From the NCBI RefSeq assembly GCF_028769735.1, contig NC_088170.1, forward strand, positions 44,808,585 through 44,872,584: a stretch of DNA of 64,000 bases, given 5' to 3'. Source of the DNA: Zonotrichia leucophrys gambelii (taxonomy: Eukaryota > Chordata > Aves > Passeriformes > Passerellidae). The notes under the pieces were generated by a model. The model saw nothing but the letters and a program-made list of their open reading frames with translations, did no database searches and had not been told where the DNA came from. Positions 13,821-27,154 of this stretch are shown here, piece after piece. The position numbers were made by a program, and so were the translations under genes. Position 1 is the first letter of the stretch. Every line of letters starts with the position of its first letter.

Positions 13821-14059
13821 GTTGCTCTCCAAATATACCAATTTCACTATTTCCCCAGCCTATGTATGCCAGTGTACACACAGAGCAAGATTTAGAACTA
13901 TTTCAAAGTTCTTTGCATTTCCCAATGAAATATCTTTATATCTGGGGTGAGAAGGCTTCAATAATCACTGCAAGAGCAGGCTTTAGAGAGGACTTTAGAG
14001 CCTTTCCTTGTTTAAAGAGTGAGATACTTGTCACAAGTTAAGTTCCTCACTAGCTCTGA

Positions 14060-14290
14060 TATTATCGGAAATCTTCACGAAAAATCTTCATGATGGAATT
14101 AAATGTATATTCATAAAGTTTACAGATCATGTCATCCTGGAAGGAGAGGCTGATACTACAGAATGAAGAAATGCCTTATGAACAGAAGTCAGAAGGTTGA
14201 AAGGCTGGGTCAACAAGCATTACATGAAGCTTCACAAAAAGAAGTTTGAAGTATTGTACCTGTGGGTAACTGGATGCTCTGCCTTGCATG
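14060..14290 (+). mobile_element. CR1 LINE fragment, reverse-transcriptase region (decayed)
   Basis: Conceptual translation in shifting frames matches the middle of CR1 ORF2 reverse transcriptase. The stretch near 14090-14145 corresponds to the block around the catalytic aspartates (family form SKFADDTKLGG), here decayed to KFTDHVILEG-like. The stretch 14197-14270 encodes WVNKHYMKLHKKKFEVLYL, which parallels the family form WANKNLMKFN(K)EKCKVLHL. The catalytic DD pair is lost and no continuous frame spans the fragment, so it is dead. CR1 is the dominant non-LTR retrotransposon of birds and is usually 5'-truncated; this copy keeps an internal portion and no recognisable 3' end. The downstream 14291-14440 open frame is not CR1-like. 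Confidence 0.8.
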
Positions 14291-17200
14291 GGGGAAAAAT
14301 CTTCAGCAATAATTATTTTAAAATCCAGACTCTTTGCAGGCGATTCAGCACACAACTCATGAGTAGAGCTGTAGCTAAATCTGAAGGTATGTGCAGCTCA
14401 GTGGCCTGTCTTCAACAGCAATTATTAATGGATGGCTAATGCAGAGGAGACAGATTGTGATGTACCCCTTAAACACTGTGACAGCCTCCAGCAGTTTGCA
14501 GTACAGGGGCTTTACGTTTCAGCGGTGATTTCTGCATGCTTAGTAAGCCCCAGAACACTGTTTTATGTTCAACCATCCAAATTCCCCTTTCATTTATGGA
14601 AAATTTTGTCATTCAGAATATTGTATGGCAAGTAGTGCTGCAGCAAAACCATGCAGCATGTAAACAGCTACTTCTTTTTGCTTTCCTTGAATTCTGGTCA
14701 ACCATTTTTTAGGTGTATTCTGTCACGTGAAAGAGCTGACAATTCTCCTTTAAGTTTTGCAAAGGGAAAGTTGTCACAGTGTTGTGAACATTTATTAGGC
14801 AAGCCCCCAGATACTCAGAGATCCCCCAGAGTGCAGTACAGTATACTCTGGAGAAAGGCTCAGCTTCTTTTCAGGCTGATCAGGGGGATTCAGCTGGTCA
14901 CAGTTTAAGTAATGTAAAGCCTTTCTAAGGTTACCAACTCTGTAGCTTTCAATACCAACAACTCAGCTTTTAATGCATAGCCTGTGGTATGCTTCACAAG
15001 GATATTCTACTCTAAAACTGAGGTGCTGGTGTCAAGGAAGACTTCTGCAAACCCTGGAGATGTATTGAATAGACTTTTCTTTTCCAAAATAGAAAATCTC
15101 TCTGAAGACTGACAGATTCTGACAGTGTCTATTTATAAAAAATACCGTGATATGCGTGTCAAAGTGGTGATGGAATTTTTTAAAAGTTTGTGTGAGAATT
15201 GAGATGTTTTGCCATTTACAGTAACCTCCATTTTAGTGTAGTCCTTCTGATGGCAAAGGATTGTGTCTAGCCTTCTGTTCCTCTGGATGATACTCAACTT
15301 ATTGAGGAAGACTTAATAATAGCATTTAGCTTTTACAGCATTTTTTGTCTGAAGCTTTAAAGTTCTTTACAGGAGTGGGTACTATTATTATGATTTTAAT
15401 AGATAGAAGAACAGATTGGGCTACACAATAAATATACAGATGAACTATGAGCTGTGCTTGGGTTTCTTGCTCTTTAAGCAAGTCTGCTAATCACCAGCCA
15501 AATTTATCTTTTAGGAGAGCAGTGGGAGACGGGAGGATCTAACAAAGTGAGGACATAATTTTTGAAGTTATCTTTACAGTGGCAGTAGTTCTCCTGTTGC
15601 GATGCAAAGATGAACTATAGCCAAATAATAACTGAGCTTCTTTTTAGCAAAGATCACTGCAAATGAAAGTCCAGCATGATGCATTGAATGCTTCCTGCCC
15701 TAATGAGGAGTTCTACGCCTCTGCTCCTAATGATGAGCAAGACAGAGGCTTAGTGAGTGTTGAAAGGGTTGGTTACCCTTTCCAGCTACAGTAGGGAAAT
15801 CAGCTTCAAAAAGCATAAAGCATAATTTGAACAAAGCAAGAACAGCATTCTTAAACTGAAATTAGTTTAGCATTTACAGATTTCAATAGAACAGAAAGAA
15901 TTTATTGTTAGATTAAGTCAGAATATATGTATATATCCAACAGGTGGATGAAGAACAATGAATTACTAAAGTGAAGATTCCTGTACAGAATCATGGATGA
16001 TGAAAACCTGCCAGGTCTGCTATGAGATATTAAAAAATGAAATTATAATGTATTGTAATTGATAATGTGTGCTTGGTCCTGACACAAACAAAAACAAGCC
16101 CTGCTTTTATTAGGGAAAATGAGACAGAATAAATTAATTCTTGGTGTAATCATTTCTTTGCACAGTATTTTTCCATATCTTTTTGTATCCCTGGTGTACT
16201 ATCTGGCCTCCATTTACTGTTTGATTATCTTTCTTTAAAATCACATCTTTTCACAGAAAGGCATTTCCTTTCAAACCAGTGGATAGCATAAAATGCAATG
16301 CACATCTATTACACGTATTTTCCCAAATAAATCATCAATAAGCACAATAGAAAAGGGTAAAATTTGTGGCTTAGAGATTCTGTTTCTACTAAAGAAACAT
16401 AGAAATTAAAGAAGAAATTGAAGCACAGTTTGTTTCAAACTCAAGAGGAATGTTCTATTCTTGCATTAAAAGCATATTTAAAAAAATCAAAACATTATAC
16501 TTCTTCTGCAGGAATACCAGCATTGTACTAAGACAATATTTCTATTATATTCTATATGTGTACATAGCAGCATTTGGGTGACAAAGTGAATAAAATAAGA
16601 AAGAATGTAAACTGTGGCAACTTAAAGTCATAACAAATCATCCAGGAATATTTTTCAGTATGATTTCTCAGAGATGTTAAAACTATAAGGCTCCTTTGAG
16701 CATGACAGACACAAAAGCAAGGCAGAGACTATGCAGGGTTCATGGCTAACAGGGTTGTTACTGAGGAAGCACACACAGAAAATTAAAGTTCGTCCACCAC
16801 AGTGTGTTAGGACTTTTCCAAAGTAGAGGATTTCTTTTCTCTGAAAAACTTGGAGAAATCATGTCAAATAAAAGTGTCAGAAAAAAACCCATTCCTAAGC
16901 AAATGAATAAAATTGATATAAACAACTGCCAAAACTGGATTACAACAATGTCTGAAACCAAATGGTATTTGCAAAGGATTTCTGAAGGAACTCAGATAGA
17001 AGATTACCAAATATTAGCTGAGATATGTAATATGTTGCTCAATTTGCCAAAGAAATAGAAACCAGTAAGTATTTTCCTTAAGTGTTGCTTTTGGCAGTTT
17101 TCAAAGATTTGATATTGGGCTATGCAGCTCTTTAGTTTCATCTGTAATGGATATTCATGTGTTAATATACAACACTAGTTATTTAGGATTTAGCAAATGA

Positions 17201-20200
17201 AACTGAAAACACAGAAATATCTGTCTTTGTTTTTCTGACATAACTTTCAAATATTGATGGTAATAAATATATTAGTCTTCCTCTTGATAAAAGTTGGAAA
17301 TTTAGGATCTAGAAGAAAAGTTTCAGTGGCAAAATGATTGATTTAAATTACTTGCATTCAGCTGGTCACTAAACCTAAGATGCATATAGTTGATTACCTT
17401 TGGTCCACTTTTCACATTCCTGCTATCACAAACATTTCTCTTTAAATTCCTTGTGCAATGCAACAATGTTGAGGAACTATGGGTATTTTCTCAAACAGAT
17501 GGTTTTTGAGCTGGGAAGTATCGATGAATGTTGTGAATTGGTTTGATTTGTGTTACTCAGGAGAAGTTTTAAATGTTAATTGATTACATATATTTTGGAG
17601 TCTTAACGAGTAAAATAAAACAAATACTTAGCAGGAACCATTCCTGGTAATTAAAAATGTTCAGGTTTAACAGCAGAAACAAGGCAAAATTAGCTAGAAG
17701 ATAATTAAATAGAATTTCAGAACATCCATTCTCAGGGTAGATTTGTGAGACTGAAATTTAAATCAATCACACTATTATTGCAAGAATTCCTTGGCTTGTC
17801 TAGATACAGAGGTTGCATGTATCTGACCAGCTGTAGCTCTTTATATTTGGTCCAGTTAATCTTGTCCTGTGAACACCAATTTCTTTCCATTAATTGTAAG
17901 GAATTCATTTTTAGAGCTCAGTGATTTTTATTCCAGAAGCATGCTGCATATCCTACAACATTTTCTGTGTCTAGGCATGTCTGTTCCCCTGACTTAAGGT
18001 GAGAACAAGCCTCTAGCAATTTAACACTCTAAGCCATAGGTTCATATTATGTGTGAAAGGAATGAAAGCCTGAAATTAAGATAGAGATATCCAGTAGGTT
18101 TTCCTTCTGTTTTCAATTCAGTTAAACAGGTTTTGGGGAGTCAGTCCAAGGATAAGTTGCGCATAGTATGATAGGAGTTTTGAGAATTATTATTTCATGG
18201 TGTGGTGTGCAGTGTTTTCACCTAGCTCATTTATGTAGTGGTATGGAACACAGTGTTCTTCCCTCCATCTTTTCAAGCAGTGAGTAGTCTGAAGTAAGTG
18301 ATATAGAAAATGCAAAAACAAATTGCTGGCTCTGTTTTAGATTGATTTGCATGCTAATAGCAGAAAAGGCAGAAATTGCATCTGGTGCTCTAAATCCTGT
18401 TCATAAAGACTGTTCTTACAGCATAATTAAAAGCTGGAATACACTGAGCTGGGAGTAAAAAAAAGTCTTGTCAGCCAGAAATTACCGCATCTAGACTGCA
18501 GGCTGAATATAAGAAAGAAGTAAATTACAGTTGTTAACCTATTTGAGAGGGTCTTTCTGTCTTCATTTGTGCCAAATATATATGTTAAATTTTAACTAAT
18601 TAGAAAGTCTGGCATTTTGATTATGAGAGATATTATATGAAAAGCAGGGGGGTAATTGAGAAAACTGTGGGGGAACTTCAGAGTTGCTCTAAAATATACA
18701 GGTCATCAGTAGATAAAAATTGATTGCAATCAGAGATTAAGAAAATTGATTCTTGATGAATTACAGTGTTACAATCACAATGTGCTACTGGCCATCTTAG
18801 TCAGTCCTGTTTGATCAATTCTGAATGGTCCATGTCCTTATTCCTGATGTTTGAAAAGCTGAATATCAAGCTTAGAGGGACCTGCAGTGAGAACAGCACA
18901 GGACTTATATTGATAAAACTATGGCAGAGTAAGGAGAGGAAGTATGGCTTTCCATAATTTCTTCTCCATGTTTTCCAACAAGTCCTAATATTTTGGAATG
19001 ACCAAAGATTTGTGTCATAGCAAATTATGATAACAGTAAATTTTTTACCACAATTTTCTAACCAGTGTTTCTGGAACACATAGAGGAAAATAAGATAAAT
19101 TTTAAGTTGTTCGAGTTCCTTACTAAACAAAAACCCTACAATTCACAAGAAAAACAAGTGAACATTTTTTCATATTATTAAAAATATTCTGATTTTGCTC
19201 ACAGTATTTGTCTTGCTATTTTGGATTGCTCAGAAGCTTAATACACTCTTGCATTAAGAAAAACTGAATCACTGCACATTTAAGCTCCCATTTATCGATC
19301 TTGGTTTTTTACTTCTCTTGTGTTATCTGATAATGTCAGCATCTTTTTCAACATTATGAACTTTATATTTGTACTTAATTTCATTCTTTGTCTTAGACTA
19401 TGTTGAATAATTAGGATACACATTAATGTATTATAAATTCCCTCTAAGTTAAACAGGTTGCTAAATATTACTTTGAGTACTAATTTTGTGTTCAGGTTAA
19501 TATTTCTACTTTGCAAAAACATAAAAATGTGAAGTTGAACTAATCCAATGACAGTGTGGAGAGCACATTTTCTATTATATCCTGGAGTGCCATCTATATT
19601 TATGAGTTGTAGAGAACAAGAGCTTTTGACTTGATTGGCAATGTGTAGCGATATATGAGCCAAATTTTCTCAAACCACTGTTAGAGGATCATTATCTTAT
19701 CACAAACTGCAAATATGTAAACTTACAAAATAATGTTAAGAACCCAGTAAGGTGTGATGTTAACAGAACAATAAAAGTAGATCCATTGATGAGAATTGTT
19801 CGGGTCAAAACACATGAAGCATTAATCTTATGACTGTTGAATTATTGTTCGTTTTTTTGCTGTTCTTGTTGCACCAAGATGATTCATATGTGGAGTCTTA
19901 AAATGAAGAATTTTGTGGACTTTTTAGAAGCTAAATTTCTAGTCAGTCCTATTTCTTGGCCTTCTGAAATAAGCTGACTATAGACTGAGTAGGTTTTCAG
20001 CATTTCTTAGCTTTGTTCATTGCAGCTACACACAGGAAGCTGAGATGTGAAAAGAAATCCCTGATCCCATTTCTTCATTGAACTTGTAGGTATGATGTAG
20101 GAAGCTCATTCTGGTTGGGAGGGGGAAAAAATAAAAGGATTTTTACTGCCTTTCTGCTTTTGAATTTGGGGCTTCTCTGGAAGCCTATGCAGTACAATGT

Positions 20201-20936
20201 CCCTCTTTCATTTTCAGCTCTGCTCTGACCTCTTTCCTGTACTGGGTCTTGCAAAGGGATTACAAACCCTGGTGACAAGATACTGTGCTTTTGTAATTCT
20301 CACCTTACACTGTAATAGCAGCTCTCATCTACCAGGTGGAGGAAAAAATCATTCTGAAGTTGTTCCAGCCATGAGGAAGATTTAAAATAGTTGATTGTGG
20401 CGGTAGATACAGGACTGAAATCATAAGTGTGAAATATTTGCCAGCAATGCTTGAAAACAAGTAATATTGTGACAAAGAGAGATCTGTGAATATATACCTT
20501 TTTTTTTCCCTGATAGGTTAAGACCATGAAAACTGCTCATTTTTTTCACCAGCGCTACAGTCAGTCATAAAAGATTTCTGCACAAATGTTTATAAATATT
20601 CCATGTGATGTCTGAATTTCCTCATTATTGCCAATGAATTTGTCACCTTATTCCTTACACAGAGGAATTCCATTTCATAATAAGCTTTTCATACTTAATT
20701 CATATGGAAAAATACTGGCACTTAAATTGCCAAACTGATCTTTTTTCTTTCTGGTCATCTCTCCTCCTCTGCTCTTGCCTTCCCTCTCTCTGCCGCTCCT
20801 GGAGGTTACAGTTTTCAAGCATATCTTTTAAAGTAAGGTTCCTTGGATCCAGGCATAGTGGGAGAAAACTGCACAGTAGGTAAAATCAAAGGAAGGATAA
20901 AAGATGTGTGTGTCTTTGCTTGTCTCTGTAATTAAG

Positions 20937-21114
20937 CTCCTCTCTGAGCTGCCCAGCCATGGAGATGGGGGGAGATATGGTCTTGCTGCTCTTTACCGTG
21001 TTTGTATAGTCCCAGATCTGATAACCCAACTCAGCCTTCATCTGCAGCCAGCTGTGACTTACAAAGTAGAGGTTGCACTTAATGTCAGTCCTTTGGAGCC
21101 ATGCATTTCTTTAG
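20937..21114 (+). other. Weak candidate exon flanked by splice-like signals
   Basis: A pyrimidine-rich run ending in ttaag precedes 20937, and a consensus donor gtaagt starts at 21115. One reading frame is open throughout the 178 bp (it continues from an ATG at 20904 to a stop at 21122). The predicted peptide is not one I recognise. Matching acceptor and donor signals arise often by chance over 64 kb, so this is only a pointer for transcript data. Confidence 0.15.
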
Positions 21115-23313
21115 GTAAGTAGCACAGCTGAAATTGGATTTTGTGACAGAGCGTATCTGTTTTATCTGTTTTGTTTTAGTTAGAACATCTCCTCCCTGGA
21201 TCAACTGAATCACGTGGAGGCCTCCTTTGCTTGTGAAATGGACACAGCCTAAGGGAAACATTCCAGGCATATGGTTTAGAAAAGGCAGGAAGGAAGTGAG
21301 AGCAAGAGTAATGACATGAGATCCTGCAAATCAGGCTTACCCTGTGAGACTGTGTAGAGAATAGAGAACATGGCTGTATGAGGCAGAAGAAACCTTTGCT
21401 GAAGCTGAACAGAGTGTGCATTGTTAGTGGTGACTCAGAGAGCCACTGGAGCATTATCAAGCATCTTCCTGCGAGGAGGGAGGATGCTGAAGGAGAAGTA
21501 TTCATGTCCTTGGTGTCACTCCTTTTTACCAAATTGCTTTGGGATTTTTATATTTGAAATACTAAATATGCCTGTTTCTATTATAATACAACTTTGCTCT
21601 GTTGACTTTTAAATCCTCCTGACCTTTTGGAATGCTTCTTAGAAGACAAAAGTCTAGGCACATTGATTTCAAAACTCTGGCCACCAGGGATCTTGCTTCA
21701 GTGTATAATCCATAATCCACTTAGGTAGTTAGGCAGTGTCAGTATGAAACTAATGCATGGTTTTCTGTTAGCTTTTATGCATCCATGCTCTAATACCTGG
21801 GCAAACAGGGAGCTGCCATTCTAGAGCTGTGGGCTAGATTTCCTGGATAGCCATTGTAGATGCTTTTGTCACAGATAATACACAGTGAACTGTTCAGAGT
21901 GGTATGAATGTCAGGATACTGAATGACATACTGAACAATCTGTCATTCTGTCAGAATAGCAGAATGAATGCCAGAAGGGCTGTAAGAATGGCAGGTGGTG
22001 TTGGCATCCAGATTAACAGGTTGTGAAGATCACAACAAATCTGCTCAGTGCTTCTCAGGGCACCCAAAACAAATAGGCATCCTAAAACCTGGAATGCTCT
22101 TTGTTCACCTTGGTATACACATTTTTGTGTCTGAATTCTTGGTGCTTTTGAATATGTGACATAATAGTGGGAATGAGAGGCATTGATTTTGTCTCAAATA
22201 CAAATACAATCTCCTATTTATGATTCCTTTCTTATAATTTTACTACCATTGTTATGAGAAATACCTTCTTCTTAAGTTTCTCAGCACCTTCATGCTTCTT
22301 TATGTCAAAAGGATAAGAATGCCTGTTCTGAATGCTTTGGTCCTGCATCAGAAAGGACCTTGTAGAAAGGTTCATATTAATTAATTATTTTGGGGGTTTT
22401 TTCACTGAATTAATGTGTCAATTGAAACATTGCAAATATTATGGAAAAATTTTCCTATGACAAAACATGAAAACACAGTATGGTTTCAGGAATACTGCTA
22501 CAGAAAATGCTTTAACAGATAGTCACCTCCTTCAATGAAAAGATATTTGGTACTCATGGCCAAAGGGAATGTGATGTATAGCAAAAATTGATATAGCAGA
22601 TCATTTGTCAGCAAGAGCCTGAATTGGTGTTCGATCTGTTTTTGAAATATGTGTCTGTGTGTGCCATATACATGCCTAACTACCTGCATACACACACATA
22701 ATGTATGGCTATATAAAAATGTGGATTGCTTTCTAAAACTGGAATTACTTGAAACTCAGATGAAATATTTTTTAGTTCTTAATTTTGAAAAGGTACTTAC
22801 TTGCTTCAGTTTTGTCTGAGATTTTTTATTCCTTTAAAATTCTTATCTTGGTAAGGAAAATTCTTAAATTAATATACCATATTATTTGTTTTTTTCAGTG
22901 TATATTTCTCATCTCAGAAATTTTTGTTCTGTGTGTAACATAGTTTCGACATTTATGAAAAAAATTATTTTTAGATTTTTAAAGTAAAAGCTGGGTTATG
23001 CCCTTTGCAGAATCCTTGAGTTGAATACAGACCGTGATTTACAGGAATAGGCACAAGTCAAGTGAACCTACATCAGAAAATTTATAAACACTCTGCTTCA
23101 CTACGTTCCGTTAGCATTTGTATCACTTTAGAAGCCCTATCTTTTTTTTTTTATTGCTGCCTATGAGTAAGTCTCCCTGTAAAAGTATGAAAAATATATC
23201 CTGAACTTCAATTGCAAGTCTGGTCTTGCCTCAAGAAGGCAAGCAGAGTTCAGATAAGTATGGAAGTTTGAAGCACTGCAGTTCTTAACATTAACTCCAA
23301 CATCTAAGTGTGG

Positions 23314-23319
23314 CAATAC
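23314..23319 (+). repeat. Target-site duplication, left copy
   Basis: The hexamer caatac lies immediately before the LTR that starts with tgtcacag. The identical hexamer follows the LTR at 23706-23711. A 6-bp duplication is the size made by class II (ERVK-like) retroviral integrases. Confidence 0.85.
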
Positions 23320-23705
23320 TGTCACAGACATCTTTTGTGAAAAATCCTTTCTTTAGGATTTTCCCTCTTCTGGGAAGCTGAGGCCCCAGAGAAAGAATGT
23401 GAACAATGGTTATCTGCTGCTGTGGAATGCAACAGGTGCAGCTGTGATTGGCCCATGTTCCATGTTTACAATTAAGGGCCAATCAGGGACCAAGCTCTCT
23501 GGGACAGATTCACAGAGAGGTCTCTTGTTTATTCAATTCCTTTTTTATTCTTAGCTTAGCAGCTTCTGAAATTTTCTCTCTCTTCCTGTTAGTGTAGTCA
23601 TAATGTATTATATTTCATAAATTAATAAATCCAGCCTTCTGATCATGGAGTCAAGATTCTCGTCTATCTCTTCACCCCTGAAAGACCCTTGCAAGCCTTG
23701 CAACA
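23320..23705 (+). mobile_element. Complete solo LTR, songbird endogenous retrovirus (probably ERVK-like)
   Basis: A 386-bp element that starts tgtcacagacatcttttgtg and ends ccttgcaaca, obeying the retroviral TG...CA rule and flanked by a perfect 6-bp direct repeat (caatac). Internally it has two CCAAT-type motifs in opposite orientation (gattggccc, and gggccaatc around 23476-23485). An AATAAA polyadenylation signal lies at 23624-23629, followed by the block ccagccttctgatcatggag that I recognise from songbird LTRs. No internal retroviral sequence remains, so the provirus was reduced to one LTR by recombination between its two LTRs. The 6-bp duplication favours class II; naming of the exact family needs a library search. 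Its undamaged duplication suggests it is younger than the other LTRs here. Confidence 0.92.
23624..23629 (+). promoter_or_regulatory. LTR polyadenylation signal AATAAA
   Basis: The canonical hexamer sits about 80 bp before the LTR end, the expected place for the retroviral R-region signal. Confidence 0.75.
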
Positions 23706-23711
23706 CAATAC
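23706..23711 (+). repeat. Target-site duplication, right copy
   Basis: caatac directly follows the terminal gcaaca of the LTR and is identical to 23314-23319. Confidence 0.85.
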
Positions 23712-24639
23712 TAATGTTAGCTAACAAAGTAGGGAATTTTAAGTAGCCCCAATATTGCTGAAATTCTTGGTGTCACAGGTGGACTATCTGGTCAGTAATA
23801 ACAGTCATAACTGTTTTCAGAAGTTTTGCTGAAAGCATAAGTTGAAACAATTACCTTTGTATACTTCTCCATTGGTTGTTTCTTTGATCATCAGCTTTTT
23901 ATTTTTTCCTGGAAGATAAAATGTGCTTCAAATTCTGCCCCATAAAATCATTCTTATTCTGTCCTTAAAAATTTAATTTGACTAGTCTTCAGGCAGTGAT
24001 AGGAAAGCTACCCAGAACTGTGACATAAATTAACCTTCAGCAGTAGGTTATTTTCCATATTTTCTAAGATATTTTTTACATATTCCATCAACTTTGAATA
24101 AAAGCGATATAAAATACTTTGCAGATGGAAATTAACTTTGAGGTGAAGGAATGCAAAGTTTGGTTAGTACAGATTTTTTTTAAGTCCTTTTAATTAACTG
24201 AAGATGCTGAAGGCATAAGTAAACGTACCATCCTGCTGCACTTGCATATCCATTTCTGAGATATCACATCTTAATTGACTTGCTGTCCATCTATTCTAAT
24301 ATCTTATATCAAGTTAGATATTCCAGAGACATTTGCCAAAGATGCAAAATGAGCCCAAAAAACTGGATGGGATAGTTTGGTCACTGGAGAAATACATAAA
24401 TATCAGTGGTTAATTATGAACTGTTGACATTTAAAAAATACCTGAAGTACACGGAGTGTACTTGATTTATACACAGTGTAGCATGGCTTGGCTATTCTAC
24501 TACAATCCTTTCTTCTCTCTTTGTATTATTTCCCTCCTTAAATATGGCACCTGTGAAGAATTTATTCTTGAGGCTTAGTGGGAAAACTGAAGACAGCACA
24601 CAGAAGGTACATGTGCTGTCATATAAAATCCATGGTTTC

Positions 24640-24830
24640 CCCTCCCCCTGAGTACAGTATTTAGTTCTGGATCCTCAGTCTCAAGGGAGATTCAAGAGAA
24701 CTGAAAACAGTTCAGGGTGGGCAACATGGCTGGTGAGAAATAGGCAGAGCAACCAAGCAGACTGGGACTCGTGCGCATGAAAACATAAGACTTAAGGAGG
24801 TGTAATTATTCACTGTCCTTTCTAAAATAG
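24640..24830 (+). mobile_element. Possible old CR1 LINE fragment
   Basis: The segment around 24650-24735 (gagtacagtatttagttctgg, then a ...cctcagtctcaag... block and an aacatggctggtgag block) follows the order of the CR1 ORF2 3' region. In the family it reads approximately as 'gtactgtgttcagttctgg', 'cctcagtacaag' and 'cgaagctggtgag'. The match is patchy and fades after about 24800. It could instead be a related older LINE. Confidence 0.45.
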
Positions 24831-27154
24831 AAAGCAGGGCCTTTGGATCCTCCTAAACAAATTAGGCAATTTTTCATAACATTAGCACAAATTCTGTGAA
24901 ACTGCTTTTTAAAGGATGTTGCCTGTACTTAGAGTATATTTGTGTTCAAGGGCATATCTGACAAGCACTTGGAAAAGGCATCTTTAGGAAGCTAGTAAAT
25001 GGACAAGAAGACACTCAGGAAATATGAGCTGAAAATAGTAAAAACCTAGGAAAATTATACTTATGTGTTTAGGCTTTCTCTGGTGTTCTTCTTCCCTAGG
25101 GTCCACTTGCAGCCACTGTTGGAGATGGAATAATGAGCTAGATAGGCCCTTGATTTGAATTAGTGTTGTCTTTCATGTATTTTTATCTACTCCCAGTTAC
25201 ACCTTAAAAATCAGATATTTATCTGCTGTTTGATATCTTTATTTTGGGCAGGTCTGAATATGAGAACACAGCACTTCACACCTGAAGAGAAACTGAACCT
25301 TTAGTCAAAACAGTGCACATGTATTCCTGCTCTATTTGATATTTGGGGATTTTTTGGTTGGGTTTTTCTGGGGTTTTTTGGATCTTGTCAATAATCCTTG
25401 TGCATTCAGCAGCATGTCTTCCCTACCTGGAGCCAGTTTTACTTGTGTGATTATCTTTTTTCTGGCTTGGTAACTTTCTCTTAAATGTTGCCTCGTACCA
25501 CCTTACCCTTTTGGGGGTCACATTGAGCACATACCTCTGTAAAATAATATGACCTAAGTATATATTGCATTTTGCTGTGCTGTCAAAGTGCTAATAAATT
25601 CTTTTGTGCTGTGATTGATTTCATAATTTTTAAACGACTTTGGATTCAAAGCAAGATAAAAATCGTCTTAATCTGAGTAGTGTATGTATAATTTACAGGT
25701 GTCATAGGCTTCTGCACTGGATTTACTGCCAGGTTACAGATTTACTTCTGTACTTAGGCAATCTACTTTTAGATTTAGATTTTATATAGATCCAAAATAC
25801 TAGTACAATAATCAAAATTTAATAAATCACTTTAACCTAACTCCTTTGTCTCATCGACTGCTGGTAATAGGAGCAAATGAGGGCTAGGACAACAGAACTG
25901 TACTTGACACCAGCTGCTCTTTAGAGAAACCTAATCCAGCTTTATGGTTCCCTGTGTTCTTGCCAGAGATTTCTTGCACAGAGGGCTCCCTGTGTTTATA
26001 GTAGCAATTTGGGTGTTTGTATCTATCTGGTTAGTTTTTTGTGAGTGCTTCTCACATGAAAAATTGGAAATGTGCCACTCAGACTGGGAACCTAAAATAG
26101 ATCTTTCTTCCTTTACCCTCCTCTCTTCTTTCCACATTAGAGCTGTTTTCAACCATTCACAAAAAAGAAGACTAAACTTGTTTTGGTTTACACATGGCAT
26201 TGTGGATTGATGTTTCAAATATATGAATAATTATTGAGAGCATGAATATTCTTGAAGAGAAACTTTCATGGCAAAATCCTCAGTGCTTTTCGTGCCCTTA
26301 CATTCTCATTTCTTGGGGTCCAAGAAATATGTCTATAGGCATGTCTTGATGCCAAAATGTCTCTTCTTGCCTTTCCCCTTCCTTTCTATGTTTTGTTGTA
26401 TATTTTCTTTCTCTCTTTATACTTGTCCTCATTAAGTACATTCAGAAAATGCTGAATTAACTTTCTCCTACAATTTTTCGGCTCCCTTCCCCCCTGACTT
26501 TTCTATTTCTTTCCAAATTAATTTGCCTTGCCACCTGGTCTCCTTGGAATTTAGCAATTATTCAGTATATAAAGCCTAGCTCGTAACAGATGGGGCTTCC
26601 AAAACACACACATCAACAATGCACATCCTAGGGCCAGAGATTGTGAGTGAGCTGCAGTTTCATTATGACTTCAATTTTCTAATGCTTGTGAACATTGTCA
26701 AAGAACATAAACGTTGTTTGTGATACCATGTCTTCTAAATTGTGGAGTTCAGACTAAGGCCTGTTTCTTTGATTTAGAACATAAGTTTGTTTTCCAATTT
26801 CATGATCCTGATGGCATGTATTTTATAGCTACAGGGATGGGAATCAAAATATAATAATTACCTACGCTTGTTTTCACCTGTGCTTTGCAGAAGGCATTTT
26901 AGTGTTTGCATCCAATTACCTAGATCAGCATTTGTCATTTTCTAAGACATTCTATGTTTTCAAAGTTAACCTCATCACTCATATTTCCATATTTTACAAT
27001 ATAAGAGAGAGTTCTGCATGTAGTTTTTTAGTTATATCAGGCTATATAACGAATGCTGCAAGGAACTTCTGAGAGGGGAATTGTTTTAAATGCCCAAAAT
27101 TCCCCTGAGCTACATTTGCAAGATCTGAAACTTGTGGGGCAGCTATATAATTTT

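Larger units (their letters stand above)
2656..14059. other. AT-rich noncoding stretch, no gene recognised
   Basis: About 11 kb of AT-rich sequence. I see a T/G-rich simple tract (3764-3815), a perfect hairpin (6174-6204), a 21-T run (8059-8079) and an AT-rich tract (13771-13820). All open frames here are 61-101 codons, with no recognisable domain and no consistent codon bias. The part from about 4900 to 5760 reads like decayed repeat DNA but I cannot name a family. Confidence 0.6.
14291..23319. other. AT-rich noncoding stretch, no gene recognised
   Basis: About 9 kb without a supported gene. The longer open frames (18801-19130 minus, 109 codons; 19292-19663 minus, 123 codons; 21176-21532 minus, 118 codons) show no domain I recognise and are of a length expected by chance. 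A segment at 20937-21114 carries plausible splice signals on both sides (listed separately). The open frame at 16804-17058 is Lys/Asn-rich with no recognised family. Confidence 0.6.

Noticed and set aside
14197..14439. 80-codon frame as a possible host gene
   Set aside because: Its first third is a decayed CR1 reverse-transcriptase piece and the rest is unrelated flanking sequence.
19292..19663. 123-codon minus-strand open frame
   Set aside because: It has no recognised motif, its composition is as expected for chance AT-rich frames, and no splice or promoter context was seen.
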